NCBI GenBank assembly: GCA_964607765.1
Contig: CAZSNT010000027.1
Span: 1-64,000 of the forward strand
Length of the DNA stretch: 64,000 nucleotides
Direction: 5' to 3'
Source: CAZSNT01 sp964607765
GTDB taxonomy: Bacteria; Verrucomicrobiota; Lentisphaeria; Oligosphaerales; JABHEG01
Of the stretch, positions 8,331 to 21,140 are shown piece after piece. A program made the translations under genes and the position numbers. The notes beneath the pieces are model-generated. The model saw nothing but the letters and a program-made list of their open reading frames with translations, did not search any database and had not been told where the DNA came from. How positions within the stretch are numbered: the stretch's first letter is position 1; every line of letters begins with the position of its first letter.

Positions 8331-10197
8331 CGAAGGCCAGGATGTCGGCAGCCAGGCTCGCGGTGTCAAGACCGAGCCGCCGCCGTATTCCCACCTGCGT
8401 TCCCCAGGGGATCACGCTGTTCGGCCAGCCACGACACAGCAGCCGAACGCCGCCTTCGCCGCTCAACACCTCCTTGACCAGACTGGCGAATCCGCCTGTC
8501 ATGCAGTGGTCTTCCAGTGTGACGATGGGCAGGCCGTCCCGGGCGTGGGACAGCAGCAGCTCCTCGTCGAAAGGCAGGAAGAACCGGGCATTCACAACGG
8601 CCGCGGCAACACCGTGTCCCGCCAACTCCCGGGCCACCTCCAGAGCCCGAAGCGCCTCCCGTCCCAGAGCCCAGATCACCACGTCCGCGCCCTCCCGCAG
8701 CAGCTCCGCTTTGCCCCACGCGACCGGAGCACGCGAGGCAACAGGCAGCGGGGAGGCGACCGCCTTCGGATAGCGCACAACCGCGGGCCCGGACCGTGCC
8801 AGGAGCATACGCAGCATCTCTTCCATCTCCCCGGCGTCGGCAGGCTGCAACACGCAGACATTCGGGACACTGCGCCAGAACGCCAGGTCGTGTATCCCGT
8901 GGTGAGTCGGCCCATCGGCAACGACACCGGCTCGGTCAAGGCAGAAGACGACCGGCAGATTCTGCAGGCAGACGTCGTGGAACACGTAGTCGAGTGCACG
9001 CTGCATGAATGTGGCGTAAATGGCGACCACCGGGCGTTGGCCGGCAGCCGCCAGGCCGGCGGCGAACACAACAGCGTGCTCCTCGGCGATGCCCACATCG
9101 AAGAAACGCGGAGCAAACGCCTCGCGAATGGCCTGCAGACCGGTGCCGTGACACATGCCCGCGGTGATCGCAACAACACGTTCGTCCGCAGCCAGTTGCT
9201 CGCTGAGAACCTGGCCCAGGCAGCCGGAGAACGTCGGATGAGACGACGTGGCGGACGACTGCTTCTTCGGCTTGCCCGTCTCCACATCGAACGGACTCAG
9301 TCCGTGGAAGACCTCCGGCGCCTTCACCGCGTAGGGATACCCCCGTCCCTTCTCCGTCAGAACATGCACCACCAGCGGCTGCTTCAGTCGCCGCACCGAC
9401 CGGAACGTGTCCACAAGCTGCGACAGATCATGCCCGTCCAACGGCCCGATGTAGCGCAACCCCAACTCCTCGAACAGCACGCCCGGCACCAACATGCTCT
9501 TGGTCGCTTCCTCGATCCGCTGGATGAGACGTCGGAGCTTCGGCCCGATACGCGGGATCCGGCAGACCAGGTCCCGGGCAAACCGCTTGAAGCGGTTGTA
9601 GGGCTCGCCCGAAATGATGCTGTTCAGGTAGCGGGAAATCGCACCGACATTCGGCGCGATCGACATCTTGTTGTCGTTCAGTACGACGATGAAGTCACCG
9701 GTCGTTTCGATGATGCTGTTGATCCCCTCCAGAGACACGCCGGTCCCCAGGGCGCCGTCTCCGACCACCGCCAGAACACGGTTGCTCCGACCGCAACGGT
9801 CACGCGCAGCAGCCAAACCCAGTGCGGCAGACACCGCCGTGCCCGCATGCCCGGCGCCGAAAACGTCATACTCGCTCTCGTCGCGATGCAGGAACCCGCA
9901 GCACCCCTCATCGTCACGCAGTTGGTGCAACCACTCCCGGCGCCCCGTCAGCATCTTGTAGACGTAGGCCTGGTGGCCGGTGTCCCAGACAATCTGGTCG
10001 TCACCCGGATCAAACACGTGCAGCAGCGCAATAGTGAGTTCGACCACCCCCAGATTGGAGGCCAGATGCCCACCGTGCTCTGAAACCACGCGCAGCAACT
10101 CCGCCCTGATCTCTTCAGCCAGAGCAGGCAACTGTTCGTCTGTCAGCTCCCGAACCGCGGCGGGAGCAGCTATGGACTCGAGCAAAGTCTGACTCAT
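8302..10197 (-). CDS. dxs: 1-deoxy-D-xylulose-5-phosphate synthase
   Basis: Thiamine-diphosphate enzyme that condenses pyruvate and glyceraldehyde-3-phosphate, the first step of the MEP isoprenoid pathway. 631 residues, a normal length. It shows the Dxs N-terminus (HLASNLGVVELTIALLHVF), the ThDP/Mg motif VVGDGALGTGVSLEGIN...NDNKMSI, DGHDLSQL, and the transketolase-type C-half with IAEEHAVVFAAGLA and DRAGVVADGPTHHGIHDL. The start codon overlaps the tyrA stop (ATGA), so translation is coupled. It supplies prenyl precursors that the polyprenyl synthase fusion at 43.7 kb would use. Confidence 0.95.
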   Translation of the reverse strand: MSQTLLESIAAPAAVRELTDEQLPALAEEIRAELLRVVSEHGGHLASNLGVVELTIALLHVFDPGDDQIVWDTGHQAYVYKMLTGRREWLHQLRDDEGCCGFLHRDESEYDVFGAGHAGTAVSAALGLAAARDRCGRSNRVLAVVGDGALGTGVSLEGINSIIETTGDFIVVLNDNKMSIAPNVGAISRYLNSIISGEPYNRFKRFARDLVCRIPRIGPKLRRLIQRIEEATKSMLVPGVLFEELGLRYIGPLDGHDLSQLVDTFRSVRRLKQPLVVHVLTEKGRGYPYAVKAPEVFHGLSPFDVETGKPKKQSSATSSHPTFSGCLGQVLSEQLAADERVVAITAGMCHGTGLQAIREAFAPRFFDVGIAEEHAVVFAAGLAAAGQRPVVAIYATFMQRALDYVFHDVCLQNLPVVFCLDRAGVVADGPTHHGIHDLAFWRSVPNVCVLQPADAGEMEEMLRMLLARSGPAVVRYPKAVASPLPVASRAPVAWGKAELLREGADVVIWALGREALRALEVARELAGHGVAAAVVNARFFLPFDEELLLSHARDGLPIVTLEDHCMTGGFASLVKEVLSGEGGVRLLCRGWPNSVIPWGTQVGIRRRLGLDTASLAADILAFVNSGRESCG

Positions 10198-11147
10198 CGC
10201 GTCCCTTCCATACACCCCCCCCTCACGCCCCCCCGTCTCTGCTGCCACCGCGCGAACCATGCCCGGCGAGCGTCCCGGGCGGCGGACAAGTACTGCGTCA
10301 GCCCATCCCAGTCCCCTGCCTCGATCATCGTCTTCAGCGAGTCAATGTCCGCGAGAAACTCGTCCAGAGCCGCGAGCACATTCGCCCTGTTCAGCCTGAA
10401 GATCTCCTGCCACATAGCCGGCGAACTGGCAGCGATTCGCGTGAAATCGCGGAAGCCGCCACCGGTTGCCAGCTCCGATTCCTCGCCCACGATGTAGGCG
10501 CGAGCCGCGGCGTACGCCAGCAGATGCAGCACGTGACTGGTCCGTGCAACCAGCATGTCATGCGAGTCCGGGGGCAGCACGAAGGGTTCCGCGCCCAGCT
10601 GCCGCCAGAAACCAACCACCGCTTGCAGCGCGTCTGCCGCGTCACCCGGCGTGTGCGTGACAAAAACCACAGCGCCGTCGTAGAGATCAGGCAGCGCGTT
10701 CGCCAGTCCGGAGTTCTCCGTGCCGGCCATCGGGTGGCTGCCGATGAAGTGCACGCCGCGCTCCCGCAGCGGTGCGCTGACGCCCTGGACAATGGCCGCC
10801 TTAATGCTCCCGATGTCCGTCACCAGCGCGCCGGCACGCCACAGCGATGCATGGGTCTGCGCGAACTCGATCGTCGCCTCGAGAGGAACACAAAGAACTG
10901 TCAGATCAGCCGCTGGCAGCACGGCACCGGGGTCCGTGCTGCTGCCTGAATCGATCATGCCCCGCTGCAACGCGCCCTGCAGCTCGTCCCGGGACCGGGA
11001 ACAGCCCAGAATGCGCACGCCCGGGAAGCGCCGGCGCAGAGCCAATGCAAGCGACCCGCCCATCAACCCAAGACCGACAACGGCTATGCAGGCGGGCCAG
11101 TCCGATTGACAGGGGGCGGCGCGGCGGTTGCTGGATCCGTCAGTCAT
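10194..11147 (-). CDS. tyrA: Prephenate/arogenate dehydrogenase
   Basis: 317 residues. NAD(P)-binding GLGLMGGSLALAL lies near residue 25. The catalytic region GSHPMAGTENSGL and the C-terminal helical dimerisation part (FRDFTRIAASSPAMW) are both typical of TyrA. It oxidatively decarboxylates prephenate or arogenate toward tyrosine; which substrate it prefers cannot be read here. No ACT domain or chorismate mutase is fused. It sits 28 bp after the histidine kinase stop and overlaps dxs by 4 bp, so it is part of a long minus-strand operon. Confidence 0.9.
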   Translation of the reverse strand: MTDGSSNRRAAPCQSDWPACIAVVGLGLMGGSLALALRRRFPGVRILGCSRSRDELQGALQRGMIDSGSSTDPGAVLPAADLTVLCVPLEATIEFAQTHASLWRAGALVTDIGSIKAAIVQGVSAPLRERGVHFIGSHPMAGTENSGLANALPDLYDGAVVFVTHTPGDAADALQAVVGFWRQLGAEPFVLPPDSHDMLVARTSHVLHLLAYAAARAYIVGEESELATGGGFRDFTRIAASSPAMWQEIFRLNRANVLAALDEFLADIDSLKTMIEAGDWDGLTQYLSAARDARRAWFARWQQRRGGVRGGCMEGTR

Positions 11148-11175
11148 GGTCTCCTAACCCGGTTACGCCGCCGAC

Positions 11176-13101
11176 TCATTGGGAGGCGACGGGCAGGAAA
11201 ATGAAGAACTCCGTACCCTTTCCCAACGCACTTTCGACATGAATCCAGCCATTGTGGTTCCCAATGCACCCGTACGCCATGGCCAACCCCATTCCCGTGC
11301 CTTTGCCCACCCCCTTGGTCGTGAAAAACGGGTCGAAAATACTGGACCGCACTTCGTCCGGAATCCCGATGCCACTGTCCTTGATGCGCACGCACACGTA
11401 CTGCCCCGGACGCGCATCATCCTCCACACGGTACTCCCAGCCGGGTGTGTATTCCGCAGCCGGCTCGGCGCGGAAAACAATCTTGCCCGCTTCGCCTGTC
11501 TCCTGTATCGCGTCCCGTGCGTTCAGCAGGATGTTCAGAAACACCTGCTGCAACTGCGTGCTGTCCCCCGTAATGTGCATCGGGGTCGGCGCGGTTATCA
11601 TCTTGAACGTCATTCCCTTGAGTGCCACAGGCTCGAACAGCGACCGTGAACGGCTCATGACGTCCACAACATCCAGCTTCTCGCTGCGGTACTTGCCTTT
11701 GCGTGCGAACCCGAGCAACTGTGTCGTCAATGCGGACGCACGCGAGGTCGCTTCCCCGATGTTCCCTAACAACCCTTTGTGGGACTCTGTCAAGTCAGGG
11801 TGTTTCGACAGACCGTCCAAGCTGCCTTGAATCGTGTGCAAGAGGTTGTTGAAGTCGTGAGCCACGCCCCCGGCCAACTGTCCGACCGCCTCCAGCCGCT
11901 GGCTGTGCAGGAGCTGGTCCTGCAGCTTCTCACGTTCCTGCTCCAGGCGCCGACGCTCCGTGATATCACGGGCAATCACGACCGCAACCAGGTCCCCGTG
12001 CAGTTCGGCCAGGGAGACGTTCGCATCGAGCAGCATCGCGGGCCCGGAAGACGTGTCCACCATCCACTCCCGATGAACCAGGCTGACGCCTTCCGGCTCG
12101 GCAGGACGCAGCGACCCCCAAACGCTCTCCCAGTTCAGCGTGCCGCTGCCGGCGCTGTGCAGGATGTCCGGAAGACGCAGACCGACCGTGCGCGCGCCGT
12201 ACCCCAGACCGTCCAGAGCGGCGTCATTCGCATTGAGAATCCTGCCGTGCTCGTCCAGGATGAAAATCAGGTCACTGCTGTTCTGCACGACGATCCGGTA
12301 ACGTCCCTCCCACTCCAACAGGTACTTCTGCAACTGCTGTGCGCGGCCGTAGCCCCCGAAAAACGCAATGATGATGTCCAGCGGACGCCTGCTGTCGCCG
12401 CCGCGCTGCACGTTGCACATGTGCAGGTACACTGTGGTCAATACACTCAGCCACACCATGGCAAACGCCCTCGCCATATACGTGGCCCGAAGATGCCCCC
12501 ACCAATCGCCCAGCTGCGGCGTGGCTATCAGCTGGAAAACGAACGTGTCAATCACCTGCGCCAGCACAAGCGTGCCCAGCACGCAGAAGAACAACCGGCA
12601 CTTGCGGTTGTGGAAAAGCTGAAAGACAATGGGGAGAATGAACAGGTCCACCCCGTTCGCCAGAAACGAAGCAACCACTGTGCGACGCCCCTGCAGGAAG
12701 AACGTCTGGATGTAGACGCTCAACTCGGGGTTCGCCGCCGTGTAACCGGCCCACGTGCACTGGCTGGCCGTGATGTTCGCCAGGTAGAAGTAGCCGAAAA
12801 GAATCGCCAGAAGCCCGAGAATCATCCGCTGCGCTTCCAGCGTGCCGTCCACAATGTAGACGATCAGAATGGCGACCATGTAGGGGGAAAGCAGCACGGC
12901 GCTGCCCAGATTCACCTGGAATCCCGGAAGCCCCGGATCGATCAGCATGCCCGTCGAGCTGATGATCTGCCCAAGCACGAAGAACATGCCCAGGCCAAGG
13001 TAGAACGCCGCGTTCCCGATCGTGCGCTTCAGGCTGTGAAGCAGCATGATCGAGACCATCACGAACGTCAGTTCCAGGAACGCGAGTATGAATGCGCCCA
13101 T
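11176..13101 (-). CDS. Membrane sensor histidine kinase with PAS domain
   Basis: 641 residues. The first ~225 hold about six hydrophobic helices of a membrane sensor module; its pattern recalls the VUT/YhhQ-type transporter fold, but I am not certain. Then comes a PAS domain (SDLIFILDEHGRILNANDAAL), a short coiled linker, the dimerisation box with the phospho-acceptor His415 (AGGVAHDFNNLL), and the ATPase domain with N box (NILLNARDAI), GIGIPDEV, FFTTKGVGKGTGMGL. No receiver domain is fused and no response regulator lies nearby, so its partner is elsewhere. It starts 3 bp after the upstream coiled-coil gene's stop, which implies tight coupling. Confidence 0.88.
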   Translation of the reverse strand: MGAFILAFLELTFVMVSIMLLHSLKRTIGNAAFYLGLGMFFVLGQIISSTGMLIDPGLPGFQVNLGSAVLLSPYMVAILIVYIVDGTLEAQRMILGLLAILFGYFYLANITASQCTWAGYTAANPELSVYIQTFFLQGRRTVVASFLANGVDLFILPIVFQLFHNRKCRLFFCVLGTLVLAQVIDTFVFQLIATPQLGDWWGHLRATYMARAFAMVWLSVLTTVYLHMCNVQRGGDSRRPLDIIIAFFGGYGRAQQLQKYLLEWEGRYRIVVQNSSDLIFILDEHGRILNANDAALDGLGYGARTVGLRLPDILHSAGSGTLNWESVWGSLRPAEPEGVSLVHREWMVDTSSGPAMLLDANVSLAELHGDLVAVVIARDITERRRLEQEREKLQDQLLHSQRLEAVGQLAGGVAHDFNNLLHTIQGSLDGLSKHPDLTESHKGLLGNIGEATSRASALTTQLLGFARKGKYRSEKLDVVDVMSRSRSLFEPVALKGMTFKMITAPTPMHITGDSTQLQQVFLNILLNARDAIQETGEAGKIVFRAEPAAEYTPGWEYRVEDDARPGQYVCVRIKDSGIGIPDEVRSSIFDPFFTTKGVGKGTGMGLAMAYGCIGNHNGWIHVESALGKGTEFFIFLPVASQ

Positions 13102-13104
13102 GCC

Positions 13105-16100
13105 TTAAACGTCCTTGCGCGAACGAGACGATCCGGGCTGCGCCCCACGGCCCTTCCCTTTGGCCGTTCCCGAGGTCTTGCCGCCCCCGACAGGGGCACC
13201 GGTCTTGGCGTGCACGATCACCACACGCGAGCCGGACCGCGATGCCGCCTTGCCGTTGTCGGAAGCTGCGGGAGCGGACGCCTCGGAAGCCGCCTTGTCC
13301 GAGCTGACGGACGGGGGTGCGGACTCCGCAGACTTGCCCTTGTCAGAAACCGACGACGATGGGGCGGACTTCGCTTTGGACGACGACGGCTTGGCTGGCG
13401 GCTTGAGCTTCTCCTCGCCAGACTCGGGCGAGGCACCGGACGGGGGTGCGGACTTCGCAGACTTGCCCTTGTCCGGAGCGTCCGACGGCGGTGCGGACTT
13501 CGCAGATTTGCCCTTGTCGGGAGCGTCCGACGGCGGCGCGGGCTTCGCAGATTTGCCCTTGCCCGGAGCGTCCGACGGCGGTGCGGACTTCGCAGACTTG
13601 CCCTTGTCCGGAGCGTCNNNNNNNNNNNNNNNNNNNNNNNNNNNNNNNNNNNNNNNNNNNNNNNNNNNNNNNNNNNNNNNNNNNNNNNNNNNNNNNNNNN
13701 NNNNNNNNNNNNNNNNNCCGGAGCGTCCGACGGCGGTGCGGACTTCGCAGACTTGCCCTTGTCCGGAGCGTCCGACGGCGGTGCGGACTTCGCAGCGGCA
13801 GCTTCGTCTGCAGGGCCGCGGATCTCCCGCACTTTGGCCCCGGTCCTGGGCGTTGCTTTCTGGGGTGCCTTGTTCCCCGCCCGAAGCGCTTTCATCGAGG
13901 CCTTGGCCGCGGCTGCCCTGGCAGAACCGGCAGCCTGCGCCGTGCTCCGCTTCTTCGTAGCCGCAGCGGTCCGAGCAGCGGGCGTTCCCACCCGCCCCAC
14001 CGACTGCTTCTTCTTGCCAGAGCCGACCGGAGAAGACGTGCCGCCACGTGTTGCCTTGCCCCGAACGCCTGCCGCCGCCTTGGTCGCAGCAGGGCTCCGC
14101 ACAGAGCGCGCCGCTGTCGCCCCGGCGCTGCTCCCCGCTCCGGCAGCCGACTTACGCGCATTCATGCGTTTCTCGGCCTGCTTGCCGCGCCTCCAATGCA
14201 TACCGATCAGATACGCGGTTACACCCAACAGCGTGCACGGCACGCCCAACAGGACCCACACAAGCCGTGCGGCGCCCACTGACATGGAGCCTTGAGCAGC
14301 GCGAACAGCACACGGGAGCAGAACGCCGAACATGGCGAAGCTCGAGCCAATCAACAGCAGCAGCTTCTTGCTTTCCTGTTTCGACCGTTCCAGAGCTGCC
14401 GTGGCATCCTCCGCCCTCACCCGGTCCGCACGCGTTGCAGACACGTCGACGGGAGCTGCCGCCGCTGCTTTTTCCAGACGTTCGGCAGCGTCCGCTTTCG
14501 CCCGGGCAGTGATCTTCCCCGCCTCGTTTGCCGCTTCCTCCCGAATGCGCGCGGCCTCCTTCTCTGCTTCGGCACGGATTGCCGCGGCGTCACCCCAGGC
14601 CGCTTCCGCAGCGTCCGCCGCCTCATCGCCAGCCCCCTCGGGCGGCGCGGCCGCCTTCTTCATCGCGGCGACCTCCGCTTCGCCCTTCTCCTTGGCAGCC
14701 GCAATGATCTCTGCCGCTTCCGCCTCGGCCTTCTTACGGACCTGTTCCGCGGCAGCAGCAGCGTCCTCGACCTCGGGCGCAACGTTCAGTTGCCGCACGT
14801 CACCGGCACGTTCCCGAGCCTTCGAGATGATCTCTGCCGCGTCCTTCTCGGCGCGCTCACGGATCTCCTTCTCCTTCGCCGCAGCGGCCTCGACAACGGC
14901 ATCCTCGGCGGCCTTCTTCATCGCAGCAATCTCGGTCTCGGCCTTCTTCCGAGCCTCGGAGACGATCGTGCCCGCCTCCTTCTCGGCGCGTTCACGGATC
15001 TCCTTCTCCTTTGCCGCAGCGGCCTCGACAACGGCCTCCTCGGCCGCCTTCTTCATCGCAGCGACCTCGGTCTCACCCTTCTTCCGGGCCTCGGAGACGA
15101 TCGTGCCCGCCTCCTTCTCGGCGCGCTCGCGAATCTCCTTCTCCTTTGCCGCAGCGGCCTCGACAACGGCATCCTCGGCCGCCTTCTTCACAGCGGCGAC
15201 CTCAGTCTCAGCCTTCTTCCGGGCCTCAGCGACAATCTCGTTCGCCTCCTTCTCGGCGCGCTCACGGATTCCCTTCTCCTTCGCCACAGCCGCCTCGACA
15301 ACGGCATCCTCGGCCGCTTTCTTCATCGCAGCGATCTCAGTCTCAGCCTTCTTNNNNNNNNNNNNNNNNNNNNNNNNNNNNNNNNNNNNNNNNNNNNNNN
15401 NNNNNNNNNNNNNNNNNNNNNNNNNNNNNNNNNNNNNNNNNNNNNNNNNNNNNATCTCAGTCTCAGCCTTCTTTCGAGCGCCGGACACGAGCTCGTCCGC
15501 CTCCTTCTCGGCGCGCTCGCGAATCTCCTTCTCCTTCGCGGCAGCAGCCTCAACAACGGCCGCCTCGGCCGCCTTCTTCATCTCCTCCGTCGCGACACGT
15601 CCTTTCTCCCGCGCCCCGGCAAGCAGCGTGTCAGCGTCTGAGCGAGCAGTTGCCACAATCCGGGCCGCCTTCTTCTCAGCCTGCTCGCGGATCTCCTTCT
15701 CTTTCGCAGAAGCGGCTTCCAGAACAGCCTGCTCGGCAGCAGCCTTCATCGCCTCGATCTCGGCGCGCTGCTTCTTGATGACTGCCTCGGTGCGCTGCTT
15801 CGCCTCTGCTTCAGCCTTGGTCTTGCGCTCGGCAGCCTCTTTCTCGGCACGCTCGCGGATCTCGCGGCTTCGCTGTGTCGCCACTTCGATGCCTGCCCGC
15901 TCGGCCGCCGACCGGACCGCTTCCGCTTCCGTCTTGGCGCGACGCTGGAGCTCCTCGGCTTCGCGCTGCGCCTTCTTCAGAATGAGTGCCTTCTCCTCGT
16001 CAGCCAGCTCCTGGGCCTGAGCGCTGATCTGTTCCACACGCTTCTCGACCTCGGCCTGGGCCTGGGCAAGGTAGGCTTGCGCCTGCTGTTCAGCCTGGTG

Positions 16101-16580
16101 GAGGATCGTCTCCGCCTCTTTCCGGGCCTGCTGCAGCGTCCGGGCGCGGCCACCCGTGCCACCGGAACCGGTCTCGTCCGGTTTCCCCGCCCCGGCAGCG
16201 GACCCTCGGGAGGACGTCAACGACGTGGCTTTGGCGACAGGCGAGCCGACGGTCAATACAGACGCCGTGCCGAGATGCTGCACCGGCTTCGCGACCTTCA
16301 GGCGTTTCTTCTTCGGCTTCGGCTCGGCCTCCTCTTCGCTCGCCGCGGATTCCGCGGCCGACGCCTCACCCGTATCGGCCTCCTCCGGAGACGGCAACGG
16401 TACGCCCATCTCAATCACCCGCCCCGTCCGCTTCGCCCCGGAACCGTTCACCACAGTCAATCCTGTGTCGGCATCCCCTCGCGTCATCGGGATGCGGCAC
16501 TTCGGGCACATCAGACGGTCGACCGCTGTTTCGGACTCCATCTGACTGCCACATTTGGTGCAGGTGTAGGTAACACTCAT
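13105..16580 (-). CDS. Giant repeat-rich membrane-anchored coiled-coil protein with N-terminal zinc ribbon
   Basis: No family recognised. N-terminus: a zinc ribbon (CTKCGSQM...CPKCRIPM). Then comes an Ala/Glu/Lys-rich coiled coil made largely of a 45-residue repeat around EIRERAEKEA, EARKKAETE, AAMKKAAEDAVVEAAAAKEK. Two transmembrane helices follow (LLLLIGSSFAMFGVLLPC; LVWVLLGVPCTLLGVTAYLIG), then a basic Ala/Lys tail, a 15-residue repeat (SDAPDKGKSAKSAPP) and the end SSRSRKDV. Two 100-N gaps interrupt it. The frame is kept across 15354-15453 but lost across 13618-13717; reading from 13617 in the repeat's own frame stays open to TAA at 13105, 3 bp before the kinase start. The real copy numbers and length are therefore unknown. 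Function unknown; a scaffold or cell-envelope tether is possible. Confidence 0.75.
13442..13799 (-). repeat. 45-bp tandem repeat in the coiled-coil gene
   Basis: At least six near-identical 45-bp units encode the 15-residue block SDAPDKGKSAKSAPP (with variants GKGKSAKPAPP). The array contains an assembly gap, so the number of units is a minimum. Confidence 0.85.
13618..13717. other. Assembly gap (100 N)
   Basis: Exactly 100 N within the 45-bp repeat array. The reading frames on the two sides disagree, so the true missing length is not 100 bp modulo 3. Confidence 0.95.
14850..15560 (-). repeat. 135-bp tandem repeat in the coiled-coil gene
   Basis: About five visible units of 135 bp encode the 45-residue coiled-coil block that begins at EIRERAEKEA. 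A 100-N gap falls inside the array. Units differ at a few codons (for example GTIVSEAR, NEIVAEAR, DELVSGAR), which suggests recombination between copies. Confidence 0.85.
15354..15453. other. Assembly gap (100 N)
   Basis: Exactly 100 N within the 135-bp repeat array. The frame is the same on both sides, which may be chance. Confidence 0.95.
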
Positions 16581-16649
16581 GCCGTTTGCCTCTGTATAAC
16601 GAACAACCGTGCCCGGAAGGCCTCGAGGCGTGCCGGACGCGGTCCAATC

Positions 16650-19781
<3,132 letters not shown>

Positions 19782-19985
19782 TGTATCTCATTCTCCGTAC
19801 TGCTGATCGTCAAAAACCAAATCCGCCACCAGGCTTGCCAGCGCGCGAGATGAGGGCCGGGGTAACTGAGCGCGGGCACCCTCTCGGTCCCCGCTCAGGC
19901 CTGGTCTGGGTGGGCCAAAGCCTGGACAGCGATGCCAGACCGGCCCGGACGCACCCACTGCCCAAGCTGGCCGTGGTCGCGTGCA

Positions 19986-20723
19986 TCACCGCATCAACTC
20001 GCACGCGGTGATCATCCCGTAGGGTATGCGGATACGCTGCAGCTTGCCTTCGCTGCCCTGTGGAATCTCCACCACAACAGCGTGCGGCAGGATATCCGCA
20101 ACGGTCGGAGCAATAATCTCGTTGCTGCCGTACCTGATGAGCCACGGGCCGGTGACATTGCCGTCCTCGTCGTAAGCAATGCGTTTGAAAAAGTCGAAGT
20201 CGTAGACCTGCTCTTCCTCTTCGATGGCGGGGAGCGCGGAGGCCTCGCCGGTAAGCTCGGCCTCTTCGGCCGCTTTCGCAGCCACCTGCTCTCTGATCCG
20301 GGCCTGCTCCGCTTCCTCGAGCGCCTCCTGCTGGGCACGTTCCTCGCGGTCCTTGGCGCCCTTGATATCCATGGCGAACAGAATCACCAGCGGGTAGAAG
20401 AGCGGAACGGCCAGACCGATCGCAAAACTCAGCTTCACAGAATGACGTCTGGCTCCCGCGATCGACGCAGCCCAGCATCCGGATGCCAGCCAGAGGGTCA
20501 GAACGAACACCAGGAACAGAACAATCACCAGGTCCGGCTCCATACCCGCTTCAGTCGTCTTCTCGGTGAAAAACCCCACAATCTGGGCGATCATGTCCCA
20601 GAAGCTCTTCAGAATGCTGAGCACGGCGCCAAGATCGTCCTTCGTGCTCGCAAACAAGGTCAGGCCCGCCGCCTCAGCCCCCACACCCCCAGCCAACGCA
20701 GTCAAGACGCTCAAACACCCCAT
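19986..20723 (-). CDS. Membrane protein of unknown function
   Basis: 245 residues. A signal-peptide-like N-terminus (GCLSVLTALAGGVGAEAAG) is followed by a short luminal part, then two to three transmembrane helices (VIVLFLVFVLTLWLASG; LSFAIGLAVPLFYPLVILFAM), a highly charged Glu/Ala coiled-coil stretch and a beta-rich C-terminus ending in GMITACELMR. No family is recognised. I chose the start at 20723 because AAGGAG lies 8 nt upstream; the frame stays open 22 codons further. It is the last gene of the minus-strand run after def, and the gap to def carries the repeat described separately. Confidence 0.6.
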   Translation of the reverse strand: MGCLSVLTALAGGVGAEAAGLTLFASTKDDLGAVLSILKSFWDMIAQIVGFFTEKTTEAGMEPDLVIVLFLVFVLTLWLASGCWAASIAGARRHSVKLSFAIGLAVPLFYPLVILFAMDIKGAKDREERAQQEALEEAEQARIREQVAAKAAEEAELTGEASALPAIEEEEQVYDFDFFKRIAYDEDGNVTGPWLIRYGSNEIIAPTVADILPHAVVVEIPQGSEGKLQRIRIPYGMITACELMR

Positions 20724-20965
20724 GGGTCCACTCCTTGAACCAACCGACACGAACGGGCGCACAAACCACCCGCTCAGCGACAAACGCAATGGGATAACTT
20801 AGCCCGGATAGACGGAACAGCCAATGTACGCGCGCACGAGGTGGGGAATCCCCCTGTTGCGGGGGCGCGTCCCCCTGCCGTGCCCGCTGCCCATGCCCGG
20901 GGCTGCCCCGAACGGCGTTAAAAGACGAAAAGTCGCGGCAGGTCGCCGGCGTAGGCCATTTGGGG

Positions 20966-21140
20966 GACCAATCTCGCTCACCCACGGCACGAGGCCGTGG
21001 GGGTCGTTTCGCCCCTGAGCCCAACCCCGCCGCTGCTCTTGCAGCTACCGCCTGGTGCGCTTCGCACGAGGCCGTGCAGGTCGTTTCGCCCTTGAGTCTA
21101 GCCCCGCCGCTGCTTCTTCAGCTGCCGCCTGGTGCGCTTC
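20966..21140. repeat. Dispersed hairpin repeat and 77-bp tandem duplication at the def 3' end
   Basis: Bases 20987-21063 and 21064-21140 are two copies of a 77-bp unit (about 67 of 77 identical). The inner copy covers the last 13 codons, stop and 3' flank of def; the outer copy is a degenerate duplicate with the stop lost. The unit includes a hairpin (CACGGC-ctcgt-GCCGTG, minus strand) and, together with 20966-20986, matches the 68-bp repeats near 28.7 kb in reverse orientation. The remaining gap (20724-20965) holds G/C-rich dyads but no gene. Confidence 0.8.

Noticed and set aside
13442..15560. CRISPR or mobile-element repeats
   Set aside because: Unit sizes (45 and 135 bp) are multiples of three and keep an open coding frame, so they are protein repeats.
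19782..19985. Possible T-box leader upstream of ileS
   Set aside because: A GAGGGTG-CCCGCG-like stretch is present on the minus strand, but the conserved T-box (TGGnACCGCG), specifier and antiterminator cannot be laid out, and the hairpin there lacks a T-tract.
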